Of a stretch of 64,000 nucleotides of DNA, positions 27,852-36,602 are shown in pieces (within the stretch, counting starts at the first letter, position 1; every line of letters begins with the position of its first letter). The notes under the pieces were generated by a model. It made no database searches and was not told the origin of the DNA. It saw nothing but the letters and a program-made list of their open reading frames with translations. The translations under genes were made by a program, and so were the position numbers. The DNA comes from Rubripirellula tenax (GTDB taxonomy: Bacteria > Planctomycetota > Planctomycetia > Pirellulales > Pirellulaceae). The stretch is from the NCBI RefSeq assembly GCF_007860125.1, contig NZ_SJPW01000004.1:280372-344371 (forward strand), given 5' to 3'.

Positions 27852-28562
27852 ATGGAAACCCCTAAAGTACCGACCAAACGCAATCTCTACGGCCAAGTGC
27901 TTGACGACCTCGGCTGTCGGATCATGGCTGGTGAAGTGCAACCGGGCGACCCACTTCCCCAAGAATCGACGCTGTGCGACCAGTTGGGAGTCAGCCGTAC
28001 CGTTGTCCGGGAAGCCATCAAGTCATTGGCCGCAAAAGGACTGGTGGAATCGCGGGCAAAACGCGGCACGATCGTGTGTCCTCGGGGCTCCTGGAATTAT
28101 CTCGATAGCGACGTGTTGGGTTGGCAAGCGACCGCGCACGTCGACGGCCGCCACCTCTTTCATCTGATGGAGCTGCGTCGGACCGTCGAACCCGCGGCGG
28201 CTCGTATTGCGGCTGAGCGTGCTACCGACGAAAAACGACGACTGATCACCGAGGCCTACGAGGCCATGGTTGAGACAGCGGAAGACGTCGACCATTTCCT
28301 AGCCTCTGACATTCGCTTTCACGTCGAGATTCTGCACGCGACCGAAAACCCGTTCTTCTCACCGATCGCGAACGTCATCAGCACTTCGCTGGAATCGAGT
28401 CTGAGATTGACGAACCGACAACCGGACCAGAACCGCACTTCGCTGCCGGCTCACCAGAAGGTCATGAACGCCATCTGCGCGGGCAAGCCAGCGCGGGCGG
28501 AAGCAGCGATGCGATCCTTGCTGCACGAGGCAGCGGACCGGATCGACGTTGCACTAAGCTAA
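27852..28562 (+). CDS. FadR-subfamily GntR transcriptional regulator
   Basis: A 236-aa repressor-type regulator. The N-terminal winged helix-turn-helix is at about 10-75 (MAGEVQPGDPLPQESTLCDQLGVSRTVVREAIKSLAAKGLVE). The C-terminal all-helical FCD ligand-binding domain is at about 95-230, with RRTVEPAAARIAAERA and SDIRFHVEIL, whose Asp/His residues usually bind a metal and an acid ligand. It is divergent from the DUF1592-DUF1552-GntP-dehydratase operon and probably controls it in response to a sugar acid. A short GTGGCG/CGCCAC stem lies at 28590-28606 after it. Confidence 0.92.
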   Translation: METPKVPTKRNLYGQVLDDLGCRIMAGEVQPGDPLPQESTLCDQLGVSRTVVREAIKSLAAKGLVESRAKRGTIVCPRGSWNYLDSDVLGWQATAHVDGRHLFHLMELRRTVEPAAARIAAERATDEKRRLITEAYEAMVETAEDVDHFLASDIRFHVEILHATENPFFSPIANVISTSLESSLRLTNRQPDQNRTSLPAHQKVMNAICAGKPARAEAAMRSLLHEAADRIDVALS

Positions 28563-28630
28563 AAGCAACAGACACTCGCGATGCAACGAGTGGCGATTAA
28601 CGCCACAGAAACTTGAGGAAGATCGGAAGG

Positions 28631-28819
28631 CTACTTTTTTCCTGTCATGTCTTCCGCGGCCGCTTCTGCCATCGCCGCTTCTTCCGCTGCAACCATTGCT
28701 TTGTATTCAGCGATTTCATCCTGCGATGCGGAATCCTTCACATCTGTTGGACCTGCCGAGTCGCAGCCGGCCACAGCAAAAACCGAGCACATCAAGATCG
28801 CCATCAAACTGAACTTCAT
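28631..28819 (-). CDS. small lipoprotein
   Basis: A 62-aa lipoprotein. MKFSLMAILMCSVFAVAGC is a type II signal peptide with the lipobox AVAGC; the mature part is about 43 acidic residues rich in Ala, Glu and Met. Such tiny lipoproteins often follow DUF1559 genes in planctomycetes, as here. The function is unknown. ATG 28819 is chosen because it gives the complete signal peptide. Confidence 0.7.
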   Translation of the reverse strand: MKFSLMAILMCSVFAVAGCDSAGPTDVKDSASQDEIAEYKAMVAAEEAAMAEAAAEDMTGKK

Positions 28820-28898
28820 TGCATTTTTCCATAACCGCCGCGTTGAATCTGCACACACCGAACGGCGGATCGATATGTGATTGAAAGTTCATGCAAAT

Positions 28899-28929
28899 AG
28901 GGCTCCGCCCGATACCCGGACGAAGCCCT
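28899..28929. terminator. hairpin after the DUF1559 gene
   Basis: A 12-bp stem (AGGGCTTCGTCC with GGGCGGAGCCCT on the minus strand, two G-T pairs) around a 7-nt loop, 23 bp after the DUF1559 stop. The next bases on the minus strand are T/A-rich but not a pure T-tract, so it may be a terminator or a partial attenuator before the lipoprotein gene. Confidence 0.6.
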
Positions 28930-28951
28930 TAAAATCGATCCCCTAAGCTTA

Positions 28952-30217
28952 CTACAGCTCTTCTTCGATTACTTCTTTAACCGCACGCGTGCCGAGCGAT
29001 CCCCAAAGTCCGTATGGGCTTTGGGCGCCAGGATTATTTCCGTTGCTGATCGCCCGAGCGGTTTGGTCGCCAGCCTCGATCGAATCGGTGATGAACTTGA
29101 CCGCACCGTCACCCATCAGGACGTGAGTCCCGCCCTGGTGACGACTGGAAGTCGAGTAGTAACCGTTCCCACCCGCGTTTTGCTGTGTGCAAATCTCATC
29201 GTTGGGCGGATAGACCGTGTTGAATCCCGAGTTGCACGGCAAATAAGATGCCCAGCGATATCCACGACCCTGTGTCGCACCCACAAAACCAGGTGCAGTC
29301 GTTGGATCCCAAAACTGAGGCCGCAACGGATCGATCCACTGCTCACAAGCGTGAGTTGGCGGCGATGGTGCAGTCGCGATATTGAACCAGGGGTGGTTGA
29401 CGACCTGGGTGCGAGTGTCGTTGTCACCCAAGTCCGTCGTGATCTCACCGGCAGCAATCGTATTGGAAAGTCCATCCAAGACATCGCGAAAGCGTGTTGA
29501 TTTGTGTGCGACAAAAACGCCTCGGCAAGCACCGCGAGCACTCAAGACATAATTGGTCAGGGTACCTGCCGCGATGCCATGAACAGGATCATGAGGATTT
29601 GCTTGCGACCCCCAGCCCCAGTCTCCGATTACAAGCGCAACCGGCGAGTCGCCCTGGCAGGCGGCGTAATTGGTTCGTCCCAATGACGGCAAGCCAGTTC
29701 CGGGGTCGCTTGGGCATCGAAGCGTTGGCAAAGTGGTTGCCCAAGGCTTGTAGTCGATGTTTTCGTGCGTCGGCCCCATTGGCGGAAAGTCAGCACCGCC
29801 GGTCGGCACGATGGTGATCATGTTGTCGCCGTCGCCTTCATAGGGATTGCTAATCTGCTCCCACGTCGCTTGGGCTTCGAAGAACGGCGTAAGCCCGACC
29901 AACCAACTTTGCATCATCAAGTTGCTATCGGTTCGACTGACCCACCAATTGATGCCCGACAAATTACCCGGCAACGTCCCGCCACCCTGCATGGGCAGTT
30001 GCTTGTAGGCACTTTCGTAGTTGTGCATCGCCAAGCCAATTTGCTTGAAGTTGTTGCTGCAACTCATACGCCGTGCAGCTTCACGAGCGGCCTGAACGGC
30101 CGGCAACAACAGACCGACGAGCACACCGATAATGGCGATAACAACGAGCAATTCCACCAGCGTGAATCCATCACGACGACGTTGGGTGGACGGATCCACC
30201 GACCTTTTCAGATTCAT
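28952..30217 (-). CDS. DUF1559 prepilin-like protein
   Basis: A 421-aa protein typical of planctomycetes. It has a type III (prepilin) signal with cleavage expected between Gly17 and Phe18 ([20 protein letters not shown], Glu at +5), the [25 protein letters not shown] block, and the C-terminal H-x9-DG motif ([17 protein letters not shown]). These proteins are thought to be envelope or pseudopilin-like structural components. ATG 30217 is supported by a GGAG 7 nt upstream; the frame is open for another 135 codons but that part has no conserved sequence. Confidence 0.9.
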   Translation of the reverse strand: MNLKRSVDPSTQRRRDGFTLVELLVVIAIIGVLVGLLLPAVQAAREAARRMSCSNNFKQIGLAMHNYESAYKQLPMQGGGTLPGNLSGINWWVSRTDSNLMMQSWLVGLTPFFEAQATWEQISNPYEGDGDNMITIVPTGGADFPPMGPTHENIDYKPWATTLPTLRCPSDPGTGLPSLGRTNYAACQGDSPVALVIGDWGWGSQANPHDPVHGIAAGTLTNYVLSARGACRGVFVAHKSTRFRDVLDGLSNTIAAGEITTDLGDNDTRTQVVNHPWFNIATAPSPPTHACEQWIDPLRPQFWDPTTAPGFVGATQGRGYRWASYLPCNSGFNTVYPPNDEICTQQNAGGNGYYSTSSRHQGGTHVLMGDGAVKFITDSIEAGDQTARAISNGNNPGAQSPYGLWGSLGTRAVKEVIEEEL

Positions 30218-30653
30218 AAGAACACTCCAAAAGAGACAAAACAGTAATCCGCCATGTAAGCGGATTGATTTGTCATACAATATCGCAAGCCGATCGACGC
30301 GAAAACGGGAAAACTTGCGAAAATCCAAAACTTTTGCAAGCGAGTCGAGGTCGCTGGAGACAGAAGGGACCGGATCGGGGTGGAAACGCACTCGACCTTG
30401 GGATTCCCAGTCTTTACCAATAGACTTGCTCGGATGCCATCGCCATGGCTGTGACCATCGAAAATAACTGAGCCAATCGGCTTTCGCATAGGATGTGGCT
30501 TGGCCGCCGAGTGTTTGGTCGATTGTCCGCGAATTGTCGATCGCCTTGAACGCTGCTGCGGCAATCCAGGCGGGGCGATGACAACGACTGCGAGTTCGGA
30601 GCCAGCGGGGATTCGCAGCCAAGTACGCGTTCCAACGAGCATGGAAAAGACCG
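30218..30653. other. intergenic region, divergent promoters
   Basis: 436 bp between the divergent DUF1559 and DUF1801 genes. Apart from the Shine-Dalgarno of the DUF1559 gene I see no conserved element or gene. Confidence 0.5.
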
Positions 30654-30983
30654 ATGGTTGAAGTGAACGCCGGTAAATGGTTTGACTCGGTCGCGACAGA
30701 CCAGCAACCGATCGCTGATCGTCTGCGTCAGCTCGTCTTTGCAACGGTGCCCTGCGCTGTTGAAGAGATCAAATGGAGCCGACCGTGCTACAAAGTTGGC
30801 GGCAAGCTTTTCTGCTATCTGCAAACCGCTAAGTCTCACGTCACACTTGGGTTCCAAAACGGAACGTCGCTGGACGATCCATACGGCTTGTTGGAAGGGA
30901 CGGGCAAAGACATGCGACACACCAAGATTCGATCCAGTGCCGAGATCAATGAAGTGGCGTTGTTGGAACAGGCTGCGAGGTGA
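30654..30983 (+). CDS. DUF1801-family protein
   Basis: A 109-aa soluble protein with the DUF1801 pattern (YdhG/iron-chaperone-like fold): [37 protein letters not shown], then [31 protein letters not shown]. The biochemical role is uncertain. A truncated duplicate of the 3' half lies about 400 bp downstream at 31397-31561. Confidence 0.75.
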   Translation: MVEVNAGKWFDSVATDQQPIADRLRQLVFATVPCAVEEIKWSRPCYKVGGKLFCYLQTAKSHVTLGFQNGTSLDDPYGLLEGTGKDMRHTKIRSSAEINEVALLEQAAR

Positions 30984-31120
30984 CGAAGGCTGGAATGGGA
31001 TCGATCGCCCGCTGCTTCAACCTTGGATTAACGATGCGACCACGACAACGTAAGCATCACGTGATCAACAACTGACGTAGTGCAACTCGCCAAGAGTTTC
31101 GTTCAACGGAATTGTTTTGC

Positions 31121-31190
31121 TGCCACGAATCGCACGAATGGACACGAATCAGTGCAAGTCCATTCGTGAAGTTTCGTATTATTCGTGGCA
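31121..31190. repeat. nested inverted repeat
   Basis: Outer arms TGCCACGAAT (31121-31130) and ATTCGTGGCA (31181-31190), inner arms CACGAATGGA (31133-31142) and TCCATTCGTG (31159-31168); both pairs are perfect. The unit CACGAAT recurs inside it. It can fold into a long stem-loop and is unrelated in sequence to repeats A and B. Confidence 0.75.
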
Positions 31191-31299
31191 AAAGTCTGGC
31201 TAAGTCGACCAACCGTTAGCGACTTCCGCGACACGTAAACTCGTCAGTTGTTGTTCACGAGATGCTAAGCCTGTCCGATTCCTAGTAGAACAGATCAAA

Positions 31300-31390
31300 G
31301 CCAAGTAGGGTGCGTGCTTGTCACGCACCACCCACACTTGTTCGCGGGTGGTGTTTGGATGGTGCGTGACAAGCACGCACCCTACCTGAA
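31300..31390. repeat. hairpin repeat A, copy 2
   Basis: Same 91-bp element as 21338-21428, one base different in the core (GCGGGT instead of GCGGGC). The core arms are 31305-31330 and 31360-31385. It ends a few bases before the point where the truncated DUF1801 copy begins, so its insertion or a recombination at it may explain the truncation. Confidence 0.88.
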
Positions 31391-31396
31391 TTTTCA

Positions 31397-31561
31397 GCTA
31401 AGTCACACGTCACAATCGGATTCCAAAATGGCGCGTCACTGGACGATCCACACGGCTTGCTGGAAGGAACGGGCAAAGACATGCGACACACCAAGATTCG
31501 ATCCGATGCCGAGATCGACGAACCGGTTTTGGTGGCGTTGCTGGAACAGGCCGTGACATGA
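31397..31561 (+). pseudogene. 5'-truncated DUF1801 duplicate
   Basis: Fifty-four codons that align without gaps to the C-terminal half of the intact gene until the last few residues: AKSHVTIGFQNGASLDDPHG, then [20 protein letters not shown] and DEPVLVALLEQAVT, ending in TGA at 31559. The first half is missing. Similarity continues past the stop (TGACGAAGGCTGG), so a segment larger than the gene was duplicated in tandem and then lost its left part. Confidence 0.85.
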
Positions 31562-31665
31562 CGAAGGCTGGGTGCAATCGTTCGCCCATCCGTCGCCGCA
31601 ACCACGAATCAACCACGAGGCCTGGCCCGCTTGACCACAGGTACGTGTCCGACGGACATAACGCA

Positions 31666-32664
31666 TCATCGCGTCAACAGTCGCCGTTCTCGCTGGGTCA
31701 ATTGGACGCCGAACATTTCTAGATAGCGATCGGTTTCGTTGACGAAGATGACTTCGGCGTCTTGGTTGTCGTAACGGAAACGTTCTAGCGGTGGCGGTTG
31801 GATGGGACGCAGCGAATAGAGTTCGATCAGGGTGATCAATCGCCCGTTGTTCGTTGTCGTCTTGGACGGTTGACTTGCGTTGACGACGGTGACGGGATCG
31901 CTTCGAAATTCGATGTGGATCGGCAACCACTGACCAAAGCCCGTTTCGGGATCGTTCGTGGCCGCGACGGCGATGCGAACGCCGGTCGGGTAGAGTTCGG
32001 GCCATTTGTCGACGTTGGCCTGCATCATGACTTCGTCGCGTCGCGATTGACGTAGCGTTCCCGAGATCACCCAAACGGACGTGCCTTCGAGCTTGTAGCT
32101 GGCGGCCGACAGGACGTGGTCGCGCCGTATCGAGGTCAGCATCTCGGTCCAACCGCCCACTTTCAATCGCGGTGATATCGAGTCTCGATCGGGTGTTTCG
32201 TGTACCCATTCATTCAGGCGGCCGACATCGACGCGGCGCAGCGAGACTTCGTCGGCTATTTCAGTGCGCGTCCACGCTAGGCGTCCGTCGCTGATTTGTT
32301 GAAAGCGATGTTTTCCGTCGCCGTCGTGCATGGTGACTTGCAGATTGAACCGTCCGGTTCCACCGCCGGCTTGTTCGTAAGTTCCAACGCCGACGACTTC
32401 GCGGCCAGCCGACCAGACGGTTTCGCGAACCTTGGCGTCAAAGGCCGGACCGTCGACAAGGTAACGAACGACTTGGTCGATCAACGCGACCGCCTCGGGC
32501 TGTGACGTTTGCGACGTTGTCGGATCGACTTGCGGGGGCGGATCGGCGAAAGATTTCGATGCAATGATTGGCGCGCAACACATCACCGTGATGACCGTCG
32601 CGACGGTGCAAAACCGTTTCACGGGCGTGAAACGCGAAATAAGTATGTAAGGATCAATCTTCAT
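31666..32664 (-). CDS. secreted protein of unknown function
   Basis: A 332-aa exported protein. The N-terminal region (to about residue 42, ending SKSFADPPP) holds a hydrophobic signal-like segment after a basic stretch. The mature part begins with a Pro/Thr/Gln-rich linker, then beta-rich sequence (VGVGTYEQAGGGTGRFNLQV, SVWVISGTLRQSRRDEV), which faintly recalls LolA-like carrier folds, but I would not assign it. ATG 32664 has no clear Shine-Dalgarno. It is divergent from the Gly/Met-rich lipoprotein gene. Confidence 0.65.
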   Translation of the reverse strand: MKIDPYILISRFTPVKRFCTVATVITVMCCAPIIASKSFADPPPQVDPTTSQTSQPEAVALIDQVVRYLVDGPAFDAKVRETVWSAGREVVGVGTYEQAGGGTGRFNLQVTMHDGDGKHRFQQISDGRLAWTRTEIADEVSLRRVDVGRLNEWVHETPDRDSISPRLKVGGWTEMLTSIRRDHVLSAASYKLEGTSVWVISGTLRQSRRDEVMMQANVDKWPELYPTGVRIAVAATNDPETGFGQWLPIHIEFRSDPVTVVNASQPSKTTTNNGRLITLIELYSLRPIQPPPLERFRYDNQDAEVIFVNETDRYLEMFGVQLTQRERRLLTR

Positions 32665-32882
32665 GGGCCGGTTGTGACGGTTTTCTCAAAGATGCGGCCT
32701 GTAACAAGCCGATGACCAATTACGAAGCCGGAATGACCGCACTTCACGCAAATGGATGGCTCAAGGCGGATCGTAGGTTTTCGCAACCGGGTAAGTCCAG
32801 CCAGAAACCGTAACCGACTGTCCGGTCTGAGACTGTCACTTAAGCAACCACGTGAAAGATAACCCAAGGAACGGGGGAAACG

Positions 32883-34370
32883 ATGAAACGAATCGTCACT
32901 CAAATGTCGCTATTGGCGGCCACGGCGATGATCGCCACCGGGTGTGTGCCGGTTCGCCACAACCTGCCACCCGAACAACGCATGCTTGAACCGGGCCCCG
33001 GTGTCGGTGGCCCTGGCCCCGGCGTCATGGGTGCTCCACCGTTCGGCGGACAAATGATGGGTGGCATGGGCGGACCAATGGGAACGCCGATGATGGGCGG
33101 ACCTGGAATGCAGGGACCGATGCTCGGCCCCGGAATGATGGGTGCCGGAAACGGCTACATGCCTCCGGGTGCCATCGGCGCCGCAGGCCCCGACGTGATG
33201 CGAAGTGCGCCACTGATGGGAACTTCGGCCTCGACCGGTTCCGGTAACGTTGGCCTGGTCAACTACTCCTGCGGTAACGCCGGTTGTGGATGTGGCGGCG
33301 GCGCAGGCGGTTGCTTGGGTGGTGGAGCCGGCGAAGGATCGATGATCCCTGCGGGCGGCGGCTATTCGATGGGCGACGGCAGCATGATGGCCGCGATCCC
33401 GTCGACAGTCCAAATCACGCTCGGTCAACCCGACGGTATGTACGTTCGCTACGACGCAACGGGCGCCGGAATGTTCGACAGCGAACCGTTGGTTGTGCCG
33501 GCACGACAAAACTTTCCGCAAGGCGGACTGTATCGGTTGAAGCTGACCAACATTCCTTCACGGGAAGGCGTCGAGCTTTATCCGACCGTCGAATTGGCGT
33601 ACTCGAATCCTCGCACCGGAGCCTACTTGGCTCACAATTCGGTGCCGATTCAGTTCACCGAAGAGGACTTCGATCAAGTCTTGACGGGTAACTTTGTCAC
33701 CAAGGTGATCTACCTACCGGATCCAGATTTCCAAGGCCCGGCACTTGCTGGCATCGACACGCTGGTCAGCACTCGACTTGATCCGGGAATCGACCCGATC
33801 GTCGAAGCCGACCGTCGCGGTTCGATCCTGGCGATCATTCGCTTGGGCGACAAGGACATCGAGATGTCGGGAGCCGGTGGAATTGGCGGAGGGCTGGGGG
33901 CAGCCGGTATGTATGCACCGCCGATCGCGGGACTACCAGCACCTTTCGCTCCGGCGATGACCGAAGGTTGTGGCAGCGGCACTTGTGGAATGGGCGGCAT
34001 GGGCGGCGGCGGAAGTGCCGGTTGTTCAGCGATGCCTGTCTCGTTGCCCGGAATGGTAGCGGGAGCCACGGCACCTCAGTACGGCATGCCAATCACTGGT
34101 ACGCCGATCGGGTTGCCCGGACCGCCGCACATCCCATTGGGACATCCGGCGGGCTTGAAGAAGCACGTCATTCGCAACCACACGCCGATGAACATTCCGC
34201 GTCCGGTTGAGAAGGTCAAGATCAACGTTCGGCAACAGCCTGGTATGAGCTACCCCAACCCGGTTAGCCGCATCCACATCACCGAGCAGAACTTGAACCC
34301 TGGTGTTCCGAACGGTCGCGGACTGTATCAGCACCCAAGCCAAGCGGTCGATCCGAACTGTAACCAGTAA
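32883..34370 (+). CDS. Gly/Met-rich lipoprotein
   Basis: A 495-aa lipoprotein with the lipobox IATGC at the end of the signal peptide (Cys21). Residues about 35-160 are low-complexity Gly/Met/Pro with a small cysteine cluster (YSCGNAGCGCGGGAGGC). A folded domain at about 170-330 (GVELYPTVELAYSNPRTGAY, FTEEDFDQVLTGNFVTKVIY) is shared with the next gene. A His/Pro-rich C-terminus follows. The start has a GGGGG 6 nt upstream. The function is unknown; probably an envelope structural protein. Confidence 0.75.
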   Translation: MKRIVTQMSLLAATAMIATGCVPVRHNLPPEQRMLEPGPGVGGPGPGVMGAPPFGGQMMGGMGGPMGTPMMGGPGMQGPMLGPGMMGAGNGYMPPGAIGAAGPDVMRSAPLMGTSASTGSGNVGLVNYSCGNAGCGCGGGAGGCLGGGAGEGSMIPAGGGYSMGDGSMMAAIPSTVQITLGQPDGMYVRYDATGAGMFDSEPLVVPARQNFPQGGLYRLKLTNIPSREGVELYPTVELAYSNPRTGAYLAHNSVPIQFTEEDFDQVLTGNFVTKVIYLPDPDFQGPALAGIDTLVSTRLDPGIDPIVEADRRGSILAIIRLGDKDIEMSGAGGIGGGLGAAGMYAPPIAGLPAPFAPAMTEGCGSGTCGMGGMGGGGSAGCSAMPVSLPGMVAGATAPQYGMPITGTPIGLPGPPHIPLGHPAGLKKHVIRNHTPMNIPRPVEKVKINVRQQPGMSYPNPVSRIHITEQNLNPGVPNGRGLYQHPSQAVDPNCNQ

Positions 34371-34395
34371 CGTGACCCGCTAAGTGACAACAATC

Positions 34396-34433
34396 GAAAC
34401 GCGGCGAGTTTGCAAAACAGCTCGCCGCGTTTC
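34396..34433. terminator. strong terminator-like hairpin
   Basis: Perfect 13-bp stem (GAAACGCGGCGAG with CTCGCCGCGTTTC) around a 12-nt loop, followed by TTCGG, just after the Gly/Met-rich lipoprotein gene. It should end or reduce transcription into the next gene. Confidence 0.8.
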
Positions 34434-34451
34434 TTCGGTAACTCTTGACTC

Positions 34452-35195
34452 ATGGCGAAACAGGCCGATTCGATGTCTCCATCTTTCTGCTACCGCTTGC
34501 TGGTCGGTTTCGCAGCCGCGATTTCTTTGCAAACCGCGTTTGCGGAAACTCCGTCCGACTATTTGTCGTCGGGCGGCGGACACCGACTGCTATCGTCCGA
34601 TCTGCCACCGGGCTATGTCGGTGCGGCTCGCCAAAACGTGTCCAGAATGTGTCCCGGTTATCTGCAACCGGTCGCCTTCATCGGCCCCGAGGGCACTCAG
34701 TTTTCGCTCGCCCAGTCCGGTGCGTTTTTAGAACCGTCGGAAAACCTGCAAGCCGGACTTTTGATCGGCGGCGTGTATCGGTTCCAGGTTTCTCGGATCC
34801 CCGGTCGCGAAGGCGCCGAACTGTTTCCGACGGTCGAATTGATCGATCGCACGTTTCCACCACCTGGGTTGGCGACGCGACATCCGATTCAAATCCAGCT
34901 TGACGAAGACGATCTGATCGCGGCCTTGAACGGCCAAATGGTCACTCGCGTGATCTACCTCGAAGACCCACAAACCGCGACGCCGCTTGAACAAACACGG
35001 CTGAACAGTCGGCCAATCGACATCTCCGAATTCCAAGACGCGCTCGAGGTTGCCGACCGATTCGGCAAGCCCTTGGCGATCGTTCGAATCGGATCGCTCG
35101 CGCCGCCGCGACAGCCCGAACTGTTAACCCAGTTCTTTTTCGGCTACCCGATCTGGGCACCCATCTACGCTCCTGAAACGGTGACGCAGCGATGA
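34452..35195 (+). CDS. secreted paralogue of the Gly/Met-rich lipoprotein domain
   Basis: A 247-aa exported protein. The signal peptide ends near AFAET. The rest is one domain homologous to residues about 170-330 of the preceding protein: YRFQVSRIPGREGAELFPTVEL versus YRLKLTNIPSREGVELYPTVEL, LDEDDLIAALNGQMVTRVIYL versus FTEEDFDQVLTGNFVTKVIYL, GKPLAIVRIG versus GSILAIIRLG. There is no lipobox and no Gly/Met tract. The stop overlaps the next start by 4 nt (ATGA at 35192). Confidence 0.75.
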   Translation: MAKQADSMSPSFCYRLLVGFAAAISLQTAFAETPSDYLSSGGGHRLLSSDLPPGYVGAARQNVSRMCPGYLQPVAFIGPEGTQFSLAQSGAFLEPSENLQAGLLIGGVYRFQVSRIPGREGAELFPTVELIDRTFPPPGLATRHPIQIQLDEDDLIAALNGQMVTRVIYLEDPQTATPLEQTRLNSRPIDISEFQDALEVADRFGKPLAIVRIGSLAPPRQPELLTQFFFGYPIWAPIYAPETVTQR

Positions 35196-36505
35196 AAACG
35201 ACTCAACAACTGACACTCGCGATCGCGACGACTGCGATGTTCGCCATCACCGGATGCGGCGTCACTTCGAATCAAAAGCCGTCGATGGCCGCCATGTCGC
35301 AGCGTACACCACCATCGTCGTCGCAACCGTTACGCCCGACGCCAAACGTCGTCGCCCAACAAGCGACGAAAACGCCGGTTGATGCCGACGTGATCGCGCA
35401 GGTCGGATTCATTGGCGACCTTGCCGACGGATGCAACGTTTCAAGCAGCGACGGAAGTGTGGAAACCGGCTGCGTCGACAATAGTTGCGTTTCGTGTATG
35501 CCACAAAATGCTTGCGCGTCCGGCGGTTGCGGATGCAACGCGTGCCAGGTCACGCCACACGGGTATGCGATGCCCGTCATGCCGTGTCCGACCGGCTTTG
35601 ACCCACAAGAATTTTTGTGTGACGGTGGCGACGCCAAACCAAATGCGTTTGTCCGTCGCAACGATACGATTGGCGGACTTGATCCCGAAGACACAATCGC
35701 CCACTACACAACCGAAGCGGGCGATATCGAAACCACCGCCAGCAACCGAGTCTGTGTCTACGCACCTCGTTTCGCTTCGGTCCGCAAGATCACCGGCGCT
35801 GTATCGGGTGGCCATTCGATCGGTCTGGCAACCGTGGATCGACCCATCGGAGCCGGTCGCGTCGAAATCAACGAAGGCGGCGTCGTGATCGGTGAAACGA
35901 TCGAACTGGGCCACGCCGATGTTTCGCGTCGGATCGACGCGATGCGTGAACGCAATCGTGGTGTCCCGATCGAGTCTGTTTTGCAACCGATCCAGAATGT
36001 TGACGTGTTGGCGGTTCTGTCGGGCATCAAGTTGGACCAACTGGGCCAACTCGACGACGACCAACGAGCGGTGGTCGAACGATTGGCATTGGCGGCTGTC
36101 GCCTGGACGATCGACGAGTCGGTCGAAGTCGAGATTCAAGACCTGAAGCCACCGACGTTGATCCGCGATCAAACCGTCGAAGGTTTGACGGTTTACGAAT
36201 TTCCTGACGCAGGTCGTTTGAAGATCGTGAAGTTGGCCGATCGCGGCGATGCGAAACCGGGCGAGATCATCACGTTTGCAATTCAAGTTCAAAACGTCGG
36301 CGATTCGCCGGTCGAGAAGGTCACGTTGACCGACAATCTGACGACTCGATTGGAATACGTCGAAGACAGCCAAACCTGCAGCGGCGGTGCCGACTTTGTG
36401 ACCGAATCGAATCAAGCCCATTCGACTCAATTGATCTGGAACTTGACCGACAAACTTCGCGTCGGCGAAAGCGTCACCGTTCGATTCAAATGCAAGGTGC
36501 GATAG
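35192..36505 (+). CDS. Cys-rich lipoprotein with C-terminal DUF11 domain
   Basis: A 437-aa lipoprotein with the lipobox AITGC (Cys22). Residues about 80-145 form a cysteine-rich stretch (SCVSCMPQNACASGGCGCNACQ and nearby). The C-terminal 80 residues match the DUF11/OmcB-like repeat (GEIITFAIQVQNVGDSPVEKVTLTDN.., RVGESVTVRFKCKV), a beta fold found in cell-surface proteins. The combination of lipid anchor, cysteine cluster and DUF11 suggests a disulfide-linked envelope component. It overlaps the previous gene by 4 nt. Confidence 0.78.
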   Translation: MKTTQQLTLAIATTAMFAITGCGVTSNQKPSMAAMSQRTPPSSSQPLRPTPNVVAQQATKTPVDADVIAQVGFIGDLADGCNVSSSDGSVETGCVDNSCVSCMPQNACASGGCGCNACQVTPHGYAMPVMPCPTGFDPQEFLCDGGDAKPNAFVRRNDTIGGLDPEDTIAHYTTEAGDIETTASNRVCVYAPRFASVRKITGAVSGGHSIGLATVDRPIGAGRVEINEGGVVIGETIELGHADVSRRIDAMRERNRGVPIESVLQPIQNVDVLAVLSGIKLDQLGQLDDDQRAVVERLALAAVAWTIDESVEVEIQDLKPPTLIRDQTVEGLTVYEFPDAGRLKIVKLADRGDAKPGEIITFAIQVQNVGDSPVEKVTLTDNLTTRLEYVEDSQTCSGGADFVTESNQAHSTQLIWNLTDKLRVGESVTVRFKCKVR

Positions 36506-36602
36506 GGTCGCGGATCAAGTAGGATTGGGAACACTAGTCGAACCGGCGGCATGGGTCGCCGGGTGATGACGAGCGTCGATCCCACTTGAAGAGCCGTTGA
36601 TC

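Larger units (their letters stand above)
30984..31665. other. repeat-rich intergenic region
   Basis: About 680 bp holding a nested inverted repeat (31121-31190), hairpin repeat A copy 2 (31300-31390) and a truncated DUF1801 duplicate (31397-31561). No intact gene. Confidence 0.7.

Noticed and set aside
27684-27962. 93-codon N-terminal extension of the DUF1592 protein
   Set aside because: It would run through the operator and into the regulator gene, and ATG 27683 gives a proper signal peptide.
30218-30622. 135-codon N-terminal extension of the DUF1559 protein
   Set aside because: The prepilin signal must be near the N-terminus and ATG 30217 has a good Shine-Dalgarno.
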